From CADEEX01 sp964577955 (lineage in GTDB: Bacteria > Acidobacteriota > Vicinamibacteria > Vicinamibacterales > CAVVIG01): 64,000 nt of DNA. This document shows, piece by piece, positions 15,648 to 24,556 of this stretch. A program made the translations under genes and the position numbers. Numbering within the stretch: position 1 is the first letter of the stretch; every line of letters starts with the position of its first letter. The stretch covers positions 124,001 through 188,000 of the forward strand of contig CAZOAZ010000003.1 of NCBI GenBank assembly GCA_964577955.1, read 5' to 3'. The notes beneath the pieces are model-generated. The model worked only from the letters and a program-made list of their open reading frames with translations, was not told the origin of the DNA and did no database searches.

Positions 15648-17287
15648 GACGCTTTGCCGCGCTCTTCAGCGCGCTGGACCAGACGACGTCCACGAACGAC
15701 AAAGTCGCCGCGATGGTCAGGTATTTCTCCGAAGCGCCGCCTGGCGACGCCGCGTGGGCCGTCTTCTTCCTCACCGGTCGTCGTCTCAAGCGCCTGCTCC
15801 CGTGGGCCGCAGTCGGCGACTGGACGCTGGCGGCAACGGCCCTCGAGCCGTGGCTTCTGGAAGAGTGTTGGGCCGCCGTCGGCGACGGCGCCGAAACCGC
15901 GGCGCTGATTCTCGATCAGCTCGAGGTCCAGCCATCCGCGGACGTGGCGCTCGAGGGGTGGCTCGAACGGATTCTTTCGCTGAGGCAGATGACGCCGGAT
16001 CAGCAACAGAGGGCCGTCATCGGCTGGCTGACCACACTCGAACGCGGCGAGCGGCTGGTGCTGTTGAAAGTCCTGACCGGCGAGCTGCGACTCGGCGTGT
16101 CGCAAACGCTCGTCGTCCGAGCGCTGGCCGAGTCGTCCAGCCTGCCGACAACCACCGTCGCGGCGCGTCTGATGGGGGAGTGGACGGCCACCGCGGACTG
16201 GTTCCGTACGCTGGTCACGTCCGACAGCACCGATACCGATCGTTCGCGTCCGTACCCGTTCTGCCTGGCCGCGCCGCTCGAGGATCCGCCGGAGACGCTG
16301 GGTCCGGTGACGGACTGGCTCGTCGAGTGGAAGTGGGACGGCATCCGCGCGCAGCTGATCCGGCGCGCCGGACACGTGCACCTCTGGTCGCGCGGCGAAG
16401 AATTGATCACCGAACGCTTTCCTGAAATCGTCGCGGCGGCGACCCACCTGCCCGACGGCACGGTGCTGGACGGCGAAGTCCTGGCGTTTCGCGACGGACA
16501 ACCGATGCCGTTCCTCGCGCTGCAGCAGCGCATCGGCCGGCAGAAGCAGGTCGAGCGGCTGGCGCGCGAGGTCCCGGTCGTCTTCATGGTCTACGACCTC
16601 ATCGAGTGGAACGGCGAAGACGTTCGGACACGTCCGCTCGCCGAGCGCCGGCAGCTCCTGGAACATGTCGTAGCTGTGGGATCCGGCTTTAGCCGGATTG
16701 CCAGCTCAGTGGTACAACCTTCCGCCGTAGTGAGCGCGGACAGCTGGGAAGAACTCGCCACGCTGCGCGCGGACTCGCGCGCGAGAAACGTCGAAGGGCT
16801 GATGCTGAAGCGGCTCGACTCGCCGTACGGCGTCGGCCGCAAGCGCGGCGACTGGTGGAAGTGGAAGATCGAACCGCACACCGTCGACGCCGTGCTGATC
16901 TACGCGCAGCCGGGCAGCGGCAAGCGTGCCAGCCTGCTCACCGACTACACCTTCGGCGTGTGGCACGAAGGCGCGCTCGTGCCGATCGCCAAGGCCTACT
17001 CCGGACTGTCGAATGCCGAGATCGCCGACCTCGATCGTTGGATCCGCCGCCACACCATCGAGCGCTTCGGTCCCGTCCGCCACGTCGAGCCCGTCCAGGT
17101 CTTCGAGCTGGGATTCGAAGCCATCGCCGCATCGTCGCGCCACAAGTCCGGTATCGCCGTCAGGTTTCCGCGCATGCTGCGCTGGCGGAAGGACAAGCCC
17201 GCCGCGGAAGCCGAGACGCTGGAGGCGCTGCGGCGGATGCTGACGGCGAACGATGATTCTTCGCCAGACCCGGAGAACGCGACATGA
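15644..17287 (+). CDS. ATP-dependent DNA ligase
   Basis: A 547-residue ligase. An N-terminal helical DNA-binding domain (about 1-190) is followed by the adenylation domain with the nucleotidyl lysine at residue 230 in EWKWDGIRAQ. DGEVLAF, VFMVYDLIEWNG, VEGLMLKR and DWWKWKI form the later motifs, and a C-terminal OB domain is present. It probably joins breaks with the overlapping exonuclease. Codons for GSGFSRIAS near residue 346 are an in-frame copy of the family A repeat. They lengthen the linker between VFMVYDLIEWNG and VEGLMLKR without breaking any motif. The start is fixed by the ATGA overlap; a frame from 15491 is only the extension. Confidence 0.92.
   Translation: MRRFAALFSALDQTTSTNDKVAAMVRYFSEAPPGDAAWAVFFLTGRRLKRLLPWAAVGDWTLAATALEPWLLEECWAAVGDGAETAALILDQLEVQPSADVALEGWLERILSLRQMTPDQQQRAVIGWLTTLERGERLVLLKVLTGELRLGVSQTLVVRALAESSSLPTTTVAARLMGEWTATADWFRTLVTSDSTDTDRSRPYPFCLAAPLEDPPETLGPVTDWLVEWKWDGIRAQLIRRAGHVHLWSRGEELITERFPEIVAAATHLPDGTVLDGEVLAFRDGQPMPFLALQQRIGRQKQVERLAREVPVVFMVYDLIEWNGEDVRTRPLAERRQLLEHVVAVGSGFSRIASSVVQPSAVVSADSWEELATLRADSRARNVEGLMLKRLDSPYGVGRKRGDWWKWKIEPHTVDAVLIYAQPGSGKRASLLTDYTFGVWHEGALVPIAKAYSGLSNAEIADLDRWIRRHTIERFGPVRHVEPVQVFELGFEAIAASSRHKSGIAVRFPRMLRWRKDKPAAEAETLEALRRMLTANDDSSPDPENAT
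16679..16699 (+). repeat. family A repeat inside the DNA ligase gene
   Basis: GGATCCGGCTTTAGCCGGAT plus one T, identical to the intergenic core. It is translated in frame as part of GSGFSRI. It is the only clear copy inside a convincing gene in this window. Confidence 0.9.
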
Positions 17288-17442
17288 GACGAGTGGCGTT
17301 GACGGTGATGGTGTGGTGCCTCGGCGAAAGAGCTCTGCGATCTCTGCGTGCTCGTTGTGAAGCTTTTGCACACAGTGTGCGATCTGTTCACGCTCGCGCA
17401 ATCGCTGCAACTCCACGCGCCCACACGTCGTAGTATCCGCGC

Positions 17443-19869
17443 ATGGATGCACTCGTGCAGGATCTGCGTTTCGCATGGCGCAGCGTGATCAAGGCGCCGG
17501 GATTCACGTTCATCGCCGTGCTGTGTCTCGCGCTCGGGATCGGCGTCAACAGCGCCGTCTTCAGCATCGCGGACACCACTCAGTGGCGGCCGCTCCCGTT
17601 TTCAGATCCGCAGCAGCTCGTCGCGCTCTATGCGACGCAGCCCGCCAACAACGTGCCGCGGAGCAATACGTCGTATCGCACCTATCTTGACTGGCGCGAG
17701 CAGACCCGCGCGTTCGCGGAGATGGCCGCGCATTCGTATCGCAGCATCTCGATCACCGAAGGCGTCGTGTCGGATCGCTATCAGGGATCTGCGATCAGCT
17801 GGAATCTCTTTCCGCTCCTGCGCATCGACCCGGCGCTCGGCCGGCAGTTTCGTGCCGACGACGATCGCGCCGGAGCGGCGCCGGTCGTCATCCTGAGCGA
17901 TGCGCTGTGGCGGCGGCGCTACGCCGGCGACCCCGCCATCCTGGGTCGCTCGATCGTTGTCAACGGCCGCGCGCACATCGTGATCGCGGTGATGCCGCCG
18001 CTCTTTCAATTTCCGCAGGTCAGCGAGCTGTGGATCCCGCTGGCGCCGCTCGAGCATGCGTCGTCGCGCCAGGTCCGCACGGTCACTCCGTACGCGCGAC
18101 TGGCGGCGGACGTTTCGATGACCATGGCCAGCACTGAACTGGCCAGCGTGGCCGAACGGTTGGGCAAGACCGAGCGCGACGAGGATGGGTGGAGCGGCCG
18201 CGTGGTCACGATGCGGGACGACCTGATGCCAGCCTCGATTCAGACCGCCAGTGTCGCGATGATGGGCGCGGTGACGCTCGTGCTTCTGGTGGCGTGCGCC
18301 AATGTGGCCAACCTGCTGCTGGCCCGCGCGACGGCGCGCGAGCGCGAGATTGCGGTGCGGGCGGCGCTCGGCGCTGGACGCCGGCGGTTGATCCGGCAGC
18401 TGCTCACGGAGAGCGTGCTGCTCGGTCTCCTCAGCGCGCCGCTCGGCGTCGTCATCGCCTATGGAGGGCTCGAGCTGCTGACCAGCTCAGTGCCGCCGGG
18501 TGTGACCATGCCGTACTACGTGGACTGGAGCATGAACCGACGCGTGATCGCGTACACCGTCGTCGTCGCCATCCTCACGGGCGTCATCTTCGGCCTCGCA
18601 CCGGCGCTGCAGGCGTCAGCGCGCAATCTCTTCGGTACGCTCAAGGACGGTGGCCGCGGCGCGGGCGGCAGCCGCGGCCGCAAACGGACCCGTCAGGTCC
18701 TGGTCGTCGCCGAGGTGGCATTCTCATTGGTGCTCGTCGTTGGTGCCTCGCTCTTCGTTCGAAGCTTCCTCGAACTGCAACAAGCAGACCCCGGCATTGA
18801 GACCGCGCCGTTGATGACGATGCGCGTGCTCCTGGCGGGCGATGCCTACGCGACTCCTGAAGCGATCACCAATCGCATGGAAGACGTGCTGCGGCGGGTC
18901 GAGGCGCTGCCTGGCGTTACCGCGGCGTTTGCGTCCAGCCTGATCCCGCTCGGCGGTGGTGGAACGACTGGACCGATCGCGATCGATGGCGTGGCGGCCG
19001 AACCCGGAAAAGAGCCGCGCGTGTTCTACTTCGGTGCGACTCCGCACGTGTTGAAGACCATCGATACACCGTTGGTGGCCGGACGCGAGTTCACCGACGC
19101 CGAGGCTCTTCGCCGCTCCGGCGTCGCCATCGTCAACCAGGCCTTCGTGAAGCGATTCTGGGCGAAGGAGGCCGATGTCGTCGGCCGGCGGTTCCGGCTG
19201 CTCAGCGAGCCTCCGGATCAGTGGTTGACGGTCGTCGGCGTCGTCTCAGACTTCCAGCCGCTGCTCGTCAGCGACACCGCGAACGTCGAGCCGCTCGCCG
19301 TGGTGCCGTTTCCATATCAGACGGTCCGCGATGCCGGCATCACCATCCGTGTCGGCGGCGCAACGCCCGCTTCGATCACGACGCTGGCGCGTCGATCGGT
19401 CGGCGAATCGGATCCGGAGCTGTCGCTCTTCGACGTTCGCACTGGTACGTACGTCCGCGAACTGCGGGTGTGGTCGCGCGGGCTGCTGTCCTGGATGTTC
19501 TCCATCTTCGGCGCTGTTGCGCTCTTCCTGGCCTCGATCGGGATTTACGGAGTCCTGGCGTACTCGGTGGCCCAACGGACCCAAGAGTTCGGGGTGCGCG
19601 CCGCGCTTGGTGCGACGCGGCGGCACATCTTTTCAGGCGTCCTCATCGACGGCGTCCGCCTGGCCGGAGTCGGGATCGGGCTGGGCGTCGTCGGCGCGGT
19701 GCTCGTGACGCGCGTCATTCAATCGCTGCTGTACAACGTCACCGCCACCGACGTCATCAGCTTCGGTGGGACGATGCTGCTCCTGGCCGCGGTGACGATT
19801 CTGGCCGGCTGGGGGCCGGCCTCGCGCGCGACGGGCATCGAGCCGATTGTGGCGCTGCGTGCCGAGTAA
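17443..19869 (+). CDS. ADOP-type duplicated ABC permease
   Basis: An 808-residue protein with two MacB-like periplasmic domains and two FtsX permease units fused in one chain. The N-terminal helix is GFTFIAVLCLALGIGVNSAVFSI. The first FtsX unit carries ATAREREIAVRAALGAGRRR near 300. The second carries QRTQEFGVRAALGATRRH near 710 and ends GPASRATGIEPIVALRAE. This matches the Acidobacterial duplicated orphan permease (ADOP) family, which is normally found without an ATPase gene, as here. Substrate and role are unknown. The ATG at 17443 begins MDALVQDLRFAWRSV, the usual ADOP start. The 155-base gap before it holds a low-information, partly repetitive stretch. Confidence 0.92.
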   Translation: MDALVQDLRFAWRSVIKAPGFTFIAVLCLALGIGVNSAVFSIADTTQWRPLPFSDPQQLVALYATQPANNVPRSNTSYRTYLDWREQTRAFAEMAAHSYRSISITEGVVSDRYQGSAISWNLFPLLRIDPALGRQFRADDDRAGAAPVVILSDALWRRRYAGDPAILGRSIVVNGRAHIVIAVMPPLFQFPQVSELWIPLAPLEHASSRQVRTVTPYARLAADVSMTMASTELASVAERLGKTERDEDGWSGRVVTMRDDLMPASIQTASVAMMGAVTLVLLVACANVANLLLARATAREREIAVRAALGAGRRRLIRQLLTESVLLGLLSAPLGVVIAYGGLELLTSSVPPGVTMPYYVDWSMNRRVIAYTVVVAILTGVIFGLAPALQASARNLFGTLKDGGRGAGGSRGRKRTRQVLVVAEVAFSLVLVVGASLFVRSFLELQQADPGIETAPLMTMRVLLAGDAYATPEAITNRMEDVLRRVEALPGVTAAFASSLIPLGGGGTTGPIAIDGVAAEPGKEPRVFYFGATPHVLKTIDTPLVAGREFTDAEALRRSGVAIVNQAFVKRFWAKEADVVGRRFRLLSEPPDQWLTVVGVVSDFQPLLVSDTANVEPLAVVPFPYQTVRDAGITIRVGGATPASITTLARRSVGESDPELSLFDVRTGTYVRELRVWSRGLLSWMFSIFGAVALFLASIGIYGVLAYSVAQRTQEFGVRAALGATRRHIFSGVLIDGVRLAGVGIGLGVVGAVLVTRVIQSLLYNVTATDVISFGGTMLLLAAVTILAGWGPASRATGIEPIVALRAE

Positions 19870-19881
19870 CGTGTCGTGAAC

Positions 19882-19898
19882 TCCGGCTTTAGCCGGAG
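19882..19898 (+). repeat. family A core repeat
   Basis: TCCGGCTTTAGCCGGAG without the GGTGGCG arm, 13 bases after the ADOP stop codon. A further half-copy (GAGGCTGAAGC) follows at 19911. Confidence 0.75.
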
Positions 19899-19975
19899 CT
19901 TGGCTGCGGTGAGGCTGAAGCGGGATTCAACGACTTCCGCTTGACATCTCTGGGCGCTGGGCCCAGGCTGAACGG

Positions 19976-20995
19976 ATGCGTCATCATTCTCTGCTTCGTC
20001 TCGGTCCGGCGGTTCTCGTGGCGGTGTCGCTCGCGGCCGGCCTGCCAGTTGCCGCTCAAGGGCCGAAAGCACCCGCGGCGACCAAGGCTCCTGCGTTGCC
20101 GCGCACGCCGGACGGCAAACCCGATCTCCAGGGGATTTTCGACTACGCAACGGCGACGCCGCTGCAGCGGCCGGCGGCCTTCGCGAACAAGAGTCATTTC
20201 ACCGAAGCAGAAGCCGCGCAGTTCGAGCGTACCGTGGCCAGTAACCGATCGCGAGCCGAGGAAGCCGACTCGGCGCCACTGCCGGCCGGACAAGTCGGCG
20301 GCTACAACCAGTTCTGGTACGAGTTCGGCACCAAGATCGTGCCCGACCGACGGACCTCGCTCATCACCTCCCCGGAGAACGGCCTGCTGCCGCCGCTGAC
20401 GCCGGACGCCCAGAAGCGCGCCGATCAACATCGCGCGACGCTGCGCGCGAACGCCGCTGGTCCTGAAGATCGTGACGCCTCCGAACGATGCCTGCTCGGC
20501 TACAACGCTGGCCCGCCGATGGTCGGCGTCGGCTACAACCAGCACGTGCAGATCGTGCAGACGCCGGCGCACGTCATGATTCACACCGAGATGGTGCACA
20601 CGGCGCGCGTCGTGCCGCTCGATGGCCGGCCGTTCCTGCCGACCGGCATGCAGACGTGGGGCGGCGAGTCACGCGGCAAGTGGGAAGGCGACACGCTCGT
20701 CGTCGAGACGAAGAATTTCAACCGCTACCAGTGGAATCAGTTCAGCGGGTGGAACTGGGCCTCCGACGAGAACCTGCACGTGGTCGAGCGCTTTTCGCTC
20801 GCCGACGCCAATACGGTCAAGTACGACTTCACGGTGACCGATCCGACCGTCTGGACTTCAGCGTGGTCGGGCACGGCCTATCTGCGGCGCACCGACGAGA
20901 TGATGTACGAGTACGCCTGCCACGAAGGCAATCACGGGATGGAAGGCATTCTGCGCGGCGCGCGCGCAGAAGAGCGTCGGCAGATTTCGCGTTAG
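19976..20995 (+). CDS. secreted protein of unknown function, paralogue of the 21446-22471 product
   Basis: A 339-residue protein with a signal peptide ending PVAAQ. Conserved-looking landmarks are RTPDGKPDLQGIFDYATATP, FAGVGYNQHVQIVQTP-type sequence, GESRGKWEGDTLVVETKNFN, TVTDPTVWTSAW and YEYACHEGNHGMEGILRGAR. The convergent gene 21446-22471 encodes the same pattern, so both belong to a secreted family abundant in Acidobacteria. No catalytic residues are recognised. The ATG at 19976 has only a weak ribosome site; a TTGACA at 19941 may be part of its promoter. Its stop overlaps the convergent cupin gene by four bases. Confidence 0.75.
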   Translation: MRHHSLLRLGPAVLVAVSLAAGLPVAAQGPKAPAATKAPALPRTPDGKPDLQGIFDYATATPLQRPAAFANKSHFTEAEAAQFERTVASNRSRAEEADSAPLPAGQVGGYNQFWYEFGTKIVPDRRTSLITSPENGLLPPLTPDAQKRADQHRATLRANAAGPEDRDASERCLLGYNAGPPMVGVGYNQHVQIVQTPAHVMIHTEMVHTARVVPLDGRPFLPTGMQTWGGESRGKWEGDTLVVETKNFNRYQWNQFSGWNWASDENLHVVERFSLADANTVKYDFTVTDPTVWTSAWSGTAYLRRTDEMMYEYACHEGNHGMEGILRGARAEERRQISR

Positions 20996-21435
20996 TCTTT
21001 CGCGAACCCTTGTTCCGTGAGGGTCGCGCCTTTTTTCGCGAAAATCATCGCCAGCAGCTTCGCGGGCTTGGTCTGGCTCGCGTTGCGCGACACTTCATGC
21101 GTCGCACCGGGTTGCTCGTAGAACATCTGCCCGGCCTTGAGCGTACGTTCCGGGCCCTGCCCCGAAACCTTGGTCACGATTTCACCTTCGAGAACGTAGG
21201 CGAGGACGAACCCGGCATGGTGATGTGCCGTGCCCACGCGGCCCGGAGCATAGTCGACGTGCGACACCGTCACCTGCCAGCCGTCGAGCGTGACGTTCGG
21301 CAGATCCTGCACGAACACCGGTGCCGGTGGTGCCGCGGCTGCCGGCGCGGTTTGCGCCTCCGCGGAACTGGACAACGCGAGGAACTCGGCGAACAGCGCA
21401 AAGGCGGCGACCGCGTCGCGGCGATTCATTTCCAT
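20992..21435 (-). CDS. exported cupin-domain protein
   Basis: A 147-residue single-domain cupin with an N-terminal MNRRDAVAAFALFAEFLAL that looks like a short Tat/Sec signal. The barrel carries VDYAPGRVGTAHHHAGFVLAYVLEGE, in which GxxxxxHHHxGxxxxYVLxG is cupin motif 1. GQMFYEQPGATHEVSRN is motif 2. Three His residues suit a metal site. The ATG at 21435 has AGGAG seven bases upstream, overlapping the stop of the preceding gene, so it is co-translated with it. Its substrate is unknown. Confidence 0.82.
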   Translation of the reverse strand: MEMNRRDAVAAFALFAEFLALSSSAEAQTAPAAAAPPAPVFVQDLPNVTLDGWQVTVSHVDYAPGRVGTAHHHAGFVLAYVLEGEIVTKVSGQGPERTLKAGQMFYEQPGATHEVSRNASQTKPAKLLAMIFAKKGATLTEQGFAKD

Positions 21436-21445
21436 GGCGCAACTC

Positions 21446-22471
21446 CTACTTTGACGACCGGGTGCCGAGCGACTCGCGCTCCTGGAACCGGTGGCCGCGC
21501 AGCATTCCGGGGATCGCCTCGTTGCCTTCGTGGCAGGCGTATTCGTAGATGTTCTCGTTCTTGAGCAGCAGCGGAATCATCGCCGTCCACGAGCGCGTCC
21601 AGACCGAGGGGTCGGTGACCGTGAACTCGTAGTTCAGGATGTCGCGCTCGACGCGCGTGAACTTCTCGACGAGCTTGAGGTTCTCGTGCGAACCCATGAA
21701 ATCGCTCTTGGGCGAGAAGTTGATCGTTTCGACGACCAGCGTATCGCCTTCCCAGTGGCCGCGCGGATCGCCGTTGTATGAACGCGCCCCAGTTCGAGCC
21801 CGGCCATCGGTCGGGATGATGCGCGCGTCGTGCGCCATCTCCGCCATGATCATCACGTGGTTCGGCGCCTGCACGATCTGCATGTAGCTGTTGTAGCCGG
21901 CGCCGATCTTCGGCCAGCCAAAATTCACACAACGCTCGCCGAGCGGAAACATTTCCGGATCTTCGAAGGCGTGTGCCCGACGGTAGGCGATTTCCTCGCC
22001 GCGACGCTTTTGACCCTCAGGCGTCATCGCGGGCAGGCGGCCATCCGGCGGATCGGTGATGAGCGAGGTCCGGCGGTCGTGCCAGTCGCGGCCGGCAATC
22101 CAGAACTGGTTGTAATTGCCGGTGCCGGGATCGTAGGAACCGGGCTTGGTGATCTTCTCGAGGATCGCGTTGATCAGCCCGTCGCCGAACTGCGCGTCGC
22201 CGTCGTTGTCGTAGATCTGCTTCGCGACTTCCTGAAGCTCCGCCACTTCCTTGTCGGTGAGCTTCGTTTTGTTCGCCCAGACCGCCGGACGCTGGAGCGG
22301 GGTGACGGTGTTGTTGGCCCAGACGCCGTGAAAATCCGGATGTCCGTCAGCCAGGCGCTCGACGACCCACGGCCGTCGGGTTTGCGCCTGCGCTGCGAGC
22401 GTGGCTGCGCCGGCCGCCATGGCCGCCGCGACGGCGATCAGACGCCAGGCCGCACCAAATCGAACCGCCAT
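21446..22471 (-). CDS. secreted protein of unknown function, paralogue of the 19976-20995 product
   Basis: A 341-residue exported protein. The signal peptide LIAVAAAMAAGAATLAAQAQ is followed by DGHPDFHGVWANNTVTPLQRP, FWIAGRDWHDRRTSLITDPPDG, GERCVNFGWPKIGAGYNSYM, GDPRGHWEGDTLVVETINFS and YEYACHEGNEAIPGMLRGHR. These are the same blocks as in the neighbouring paralogue, so a local duplication or family expansion is likely. The ATG at 22471 has GGGAGGA six bases upstream and is preferred over the longer frame from 22540. It probably forms a two-gene operon with the downstream cupin. Confidence 0.77.
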   Translation of the reverse strand: MAVRFGAAWRLIAVAAAMAAGAATLAAQAQTRRPWVVERLADGHPDFHGVWANNTVTPLQRPAVWANKTKLTDKEVAELQEVAKQIYDNDGDAQFGDGLINAILEKITKPGSYDPGTGNYNQFWIAGRDWHDRRTSLITDPPDGRLPAMTPEGQKRRGEEIAYRRAHAFEDPEMFPLGERCVNFGWPKIGAGYNSYMQIVQAPNHVMIMAEMAHDARIIPTDGRARTGARSYNGDPRGHWEGDTLVVETINFSPKSDFMGSHENLKLVEKFTRVERDILNYEFTVTDPSVWTRSWTAMIPLLLKNENIYEYACHEGNEAIPGMLRGHRFQERESLGTRSSK

Positions 22472-22587
22472 ACGAGATCCTCCCTCAGAACCTGCCATCT
22501 CAATGAGGGAAAGCCTACGCCGGTTCCGGGCGCGGTGCAATCGTTCCGGGTGTTTGAATCAGGTGAAAAGACTGCAACAGCGCGCAG

Positions 22588-23421
22588 TTACCGCGGGTTG
22601 CCTGGACGTGTTGGCGGCTCAGGTCTGGCGGCCGGATCGGGACGCTGCGCTTCGGGACGGGCCGGCCGTTCGGGCCTCGTCACGGGCCGATCCTCGGCCG
22701 GCCGTTCGGCCGTCGCGGTGGGGCGCTCGGGTGCAGTTGGTTTGTCCCGGAAGAGTTGCTCCGGCCGCTCGCCGCGCGCGATCGCCTCGCGCAGTGACCG
22801 CAGGCTGGCACGTCCGGCTTGATAGTCCTGCTCGCGCCGCTTGACCTCGCGTCCGACATCGAGAAGCTGATCGGGCCGGAACCCCTGCCGTCCGGCCTCA
22901 GCCATCACCGCGGTGCCATCCGCGACCGGGAGGCGCGCGTCTTTGATCAGCGACAGCGCTTTGGCCGCGCTGGCCAGCGCGTCAGCCGACTGCACGCGGC
23001 CCGGCGTCTCGGTCTGCCGCGCGAGCTCGCGCACCTGCTCGGACGTGACGCCGGACGCCAGCGCTTCGCCGAGGAGCGTCAGCGCCGCCTCGCGCCTCTG
23101 CATCGGCAATTCCGGCGTGAGCTGACGGAAAAACCGATCGGCGGTCTCGAGATTGCCGGCGATGTCGCGCACGACGGCTTCGATCCGCGGCAGCGCGACG
23201 TTCTTGGCGAGCCCTTCGCGGATCTTGTTCACGAGCGGAGCGATCGGCAGCCCCTTGCGCGCGGCCTCGTCGCTGATCCGCAGTAGCGGCTCGACCTCTT
23301 CAGCGCGGCCCCCGCGTTCCACATGGAGCCTGACGATCGTGTCGCGCTCGGAAGCGGAGGGTGTCTGCGCCGCGGTCTCCCGTGGCGCCAGCAGCGCAAT
23401 GAAGACGATGAGCAGCAACAT
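22588..23421 (-). CDS. secreted helical protein with Pro/Arg/Glu-rich tail
   Basis: A 277-residue protein. The signal peptide MLLLIVFIALLAPRETAAQ is followed by about 180 residues of predicted helical repeats (for example SDEAARKGLPIAPLVNKIREG, ALTLLGEALASGVTSEQVREL). A disordered C-terminal tail of about 55 residues carries repeated RPE/ERP motifs (TRPERPARPEAQRP). The tail resembles the (E/H)RP repeat protein at the other end of the same operon. The ATG at 23421 sits one base after the upstream gene's stop, with GAGGAG as ribosome site, so it is tightly coupled. No family is recognised; a scaffold or envelope-binding role is inference. Confidence 0.75.
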   Translation of the reverse strand: MLLLIVFIALLAPRETAAQTPSASERDTIVRLHVERGGRAEEVEPLLRISDEAARKGLPIAPLVNKIREGLAKNVALPRIEAVVRDIAGNLETADRFFRQLTPELPMQRREAALTLLGEALASGVTSEQVRELARQTETPGRVQSADALASAAKALSLIKDARLPVADGTAVMAEAGRQGFRPDQLLDVGREVKRREQDYQAGRASLRSLREAIARGERPEQLFRDKPTAPERPTATAERPAEDRPVTRPERPARPEAQRPDPAARPEPPTRPGNPR

Positions 23422-23422
23422 G

Positions 23423-23791
23423 CTAGCGCTCCTCGCTCGGCACGACGAAGATGCCGTTTCTCGTCCCGAACCCGTCATCGGCGTAGTCCTCGGCGGAAGG
23501 AGGCGTGATCCAGGTTCCGTCGACGACGAACATGAATTGGTACTCGCCAGGCGGCAGACGCACGGTCGCGGTCCAGCGCGGCCGTCCGGCGTCGCGGATC
23601 AGTGGATGCGTGCTCGACGACCATTGATTGAACGATCCAGCCACCGCGACACGCGTGGCGGCGGCGTCGATGAATACGAATCGGACGCCGTCCGGCGTCG
23701 CGACCGGCGGCGACGGGATCACCCGAGCGGCGCAGCTCGCGCTGGCGATCGCGATCCACAGGAGCGAGATGATGCCGGCGCCGGCGTTCAT
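23423..23791 (-). CDS. lipoprotein with glycogen-binding (CBM48/AMPK-beta-like) domain
   Basis: A 122-residue protein with a lipoprotein-like N-terminus (LLWIAIASASCAAR, Cys at 20). A single CBM48 domain follows, with VAVAGSFNQWSSSTHPL, RLPPGEYQFMFVVDGTW and DDGFGTRNGIFVV. The two Trp and the Asn that line the sugar site in AMPK-beta domains are in place; the Lys position of that family (KFVVDG) is Met here. It is predicted to sit outside the cytoplasm and bind alpha-glucan or a similar sugar. It lies between the anti-sigma gene and the helical tail-protein gene in one operon. Confidence 0.82.
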   Translation of the reverse strand: MNAGAGIISLLWIAIASASCAARVIPSPPVATPDGVRFVFIDAAATRVAVAGSFNQWSSSTHPLIRDAGRPRWTATVRLPPGEYQFMFVVDGTWITPPSAEDYADDGFGTRNGIFVVPSEER

Positions 23792-23845
23792 CGTGAGGCG
23801 AGACTAGCCGACGCTTCCAGGTGGCGCAAGCTGCGCCCATGCCGT

Positions 23846-24544
23846 TCACAGCACGGCTCCTCGTGGCGCCTCGATCGGCGACGGCGGCACGTCGAGGATC
23901 GCATTGCGCGACCCGAAGCCATCGTCGTTCTGTTCCGCGGCAAACGGATCCGCAATCCATTCGTGACCGTCGACGACCAGCTGATACTCGTAGCGGCCCG
24001 GGGGCAGCGGAATCGTGACGCTCCAGGTGCCAGTGGCGACCTGGGTCAGCGACGTGCGCGCCGGATTCCAGCCGTTGAAATCGCCGGCAATCTGAATGCT
24101 GGCGGCGCCGGGACGGAGGACGACGAGCCGGACGAGCACCGGCGAATCACCGCCGGGAGCGCCAGCGGTTGCCACGCTCAACGCCCGCGGCTCGCGCAGC
24201 ATCATCACGGTGACGGTGCCGACGAGAAGCAGCAACGAAGCCGCCACGGCTAGGCCGCCCAGACTCCAGGTCAGCGTGCGCGGGGTCCAGAGGCCGTTGC
24301 GCTTTCCCGCTTGCAATCCGGCAGACTGGTCAGCCGGCACGGCGGTGCGATCGAGGACGCGCGAGACGAAGTCGGCCGGCAGCTGTGGGCGGGCCAGCCG
24401 GCGCGCAGCGGCGGCGAGCTGTTCCAGTTCGATCAGTTGCTCGCGCAGCGCCTCGTCGCGGCCAAGGCGCACGAGAAACTGCAGGCGCTCGTCGACCGTC
24501 AGTTCGTTGTCGACGAAGCGGTGGAGGAGTTCAGGCTCAGTCAT
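23846..24544 (-). CDS. anti-sigma factor with extracytoplasmic CBM48 domain
   Basis: A 232-residue membrane protein. The cytoplasmic N-terminus LLHRFVDNELTVDERLQFL looks like an anti-sigma domain without the Cys/His zinc ligands of ZAS proteins. One membrane helix lies at about 95-117 (LGGLAVAASLLLLVGTVTVM). Residues about 135-222 form a CBM48/AMPK-beta-like domain (IQIAGDFNGWNPARTSL, LPPGRYEYQLVVDGHEW, DDGFGSRNAILDV). The order suggests direct sensing of a glucan outside, with release of the sigma factor encoded 12 bases upstream. Anti-sigma function is inferred from gene order and layout. The fusion of sensor and CBM48 is unusual. Confidence 0.8.
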   Translation of the reverse strand: MTEPELLHRFVDNELTVDERLQFLVRLGRDEALREQLIELEQLAAAARRLARPQLPADFVSRVLDRTAVPADQSAGLQAGKRNGLWTPRTLTWSLGGLAVAASLLLLVGTVTVMMLREPRALSVATAGAPGGDSPVLVRLVVLRPGAASIQIAGDFNGWNPARTSLTQVATGTWSVTIPLPPGRYEYQLVVDGHEWIADPFAAEQNDDGFGSRNAILDVPPSPIEAPRGAVL

Positions 24545-24556
24545 GGTGTGTCCCGC

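Noticed and set aside
17284..17433. 49-codon frame starting at ATGA after the ligase (MRRVALTVMVWCLG...)
   Set aside because: It looks like a start of a signal peptide followed by low-information sequence resembling degenerate repeats. No ribosome site supports it beyond the ATGA overlap, and it may be only a truncated gene start.
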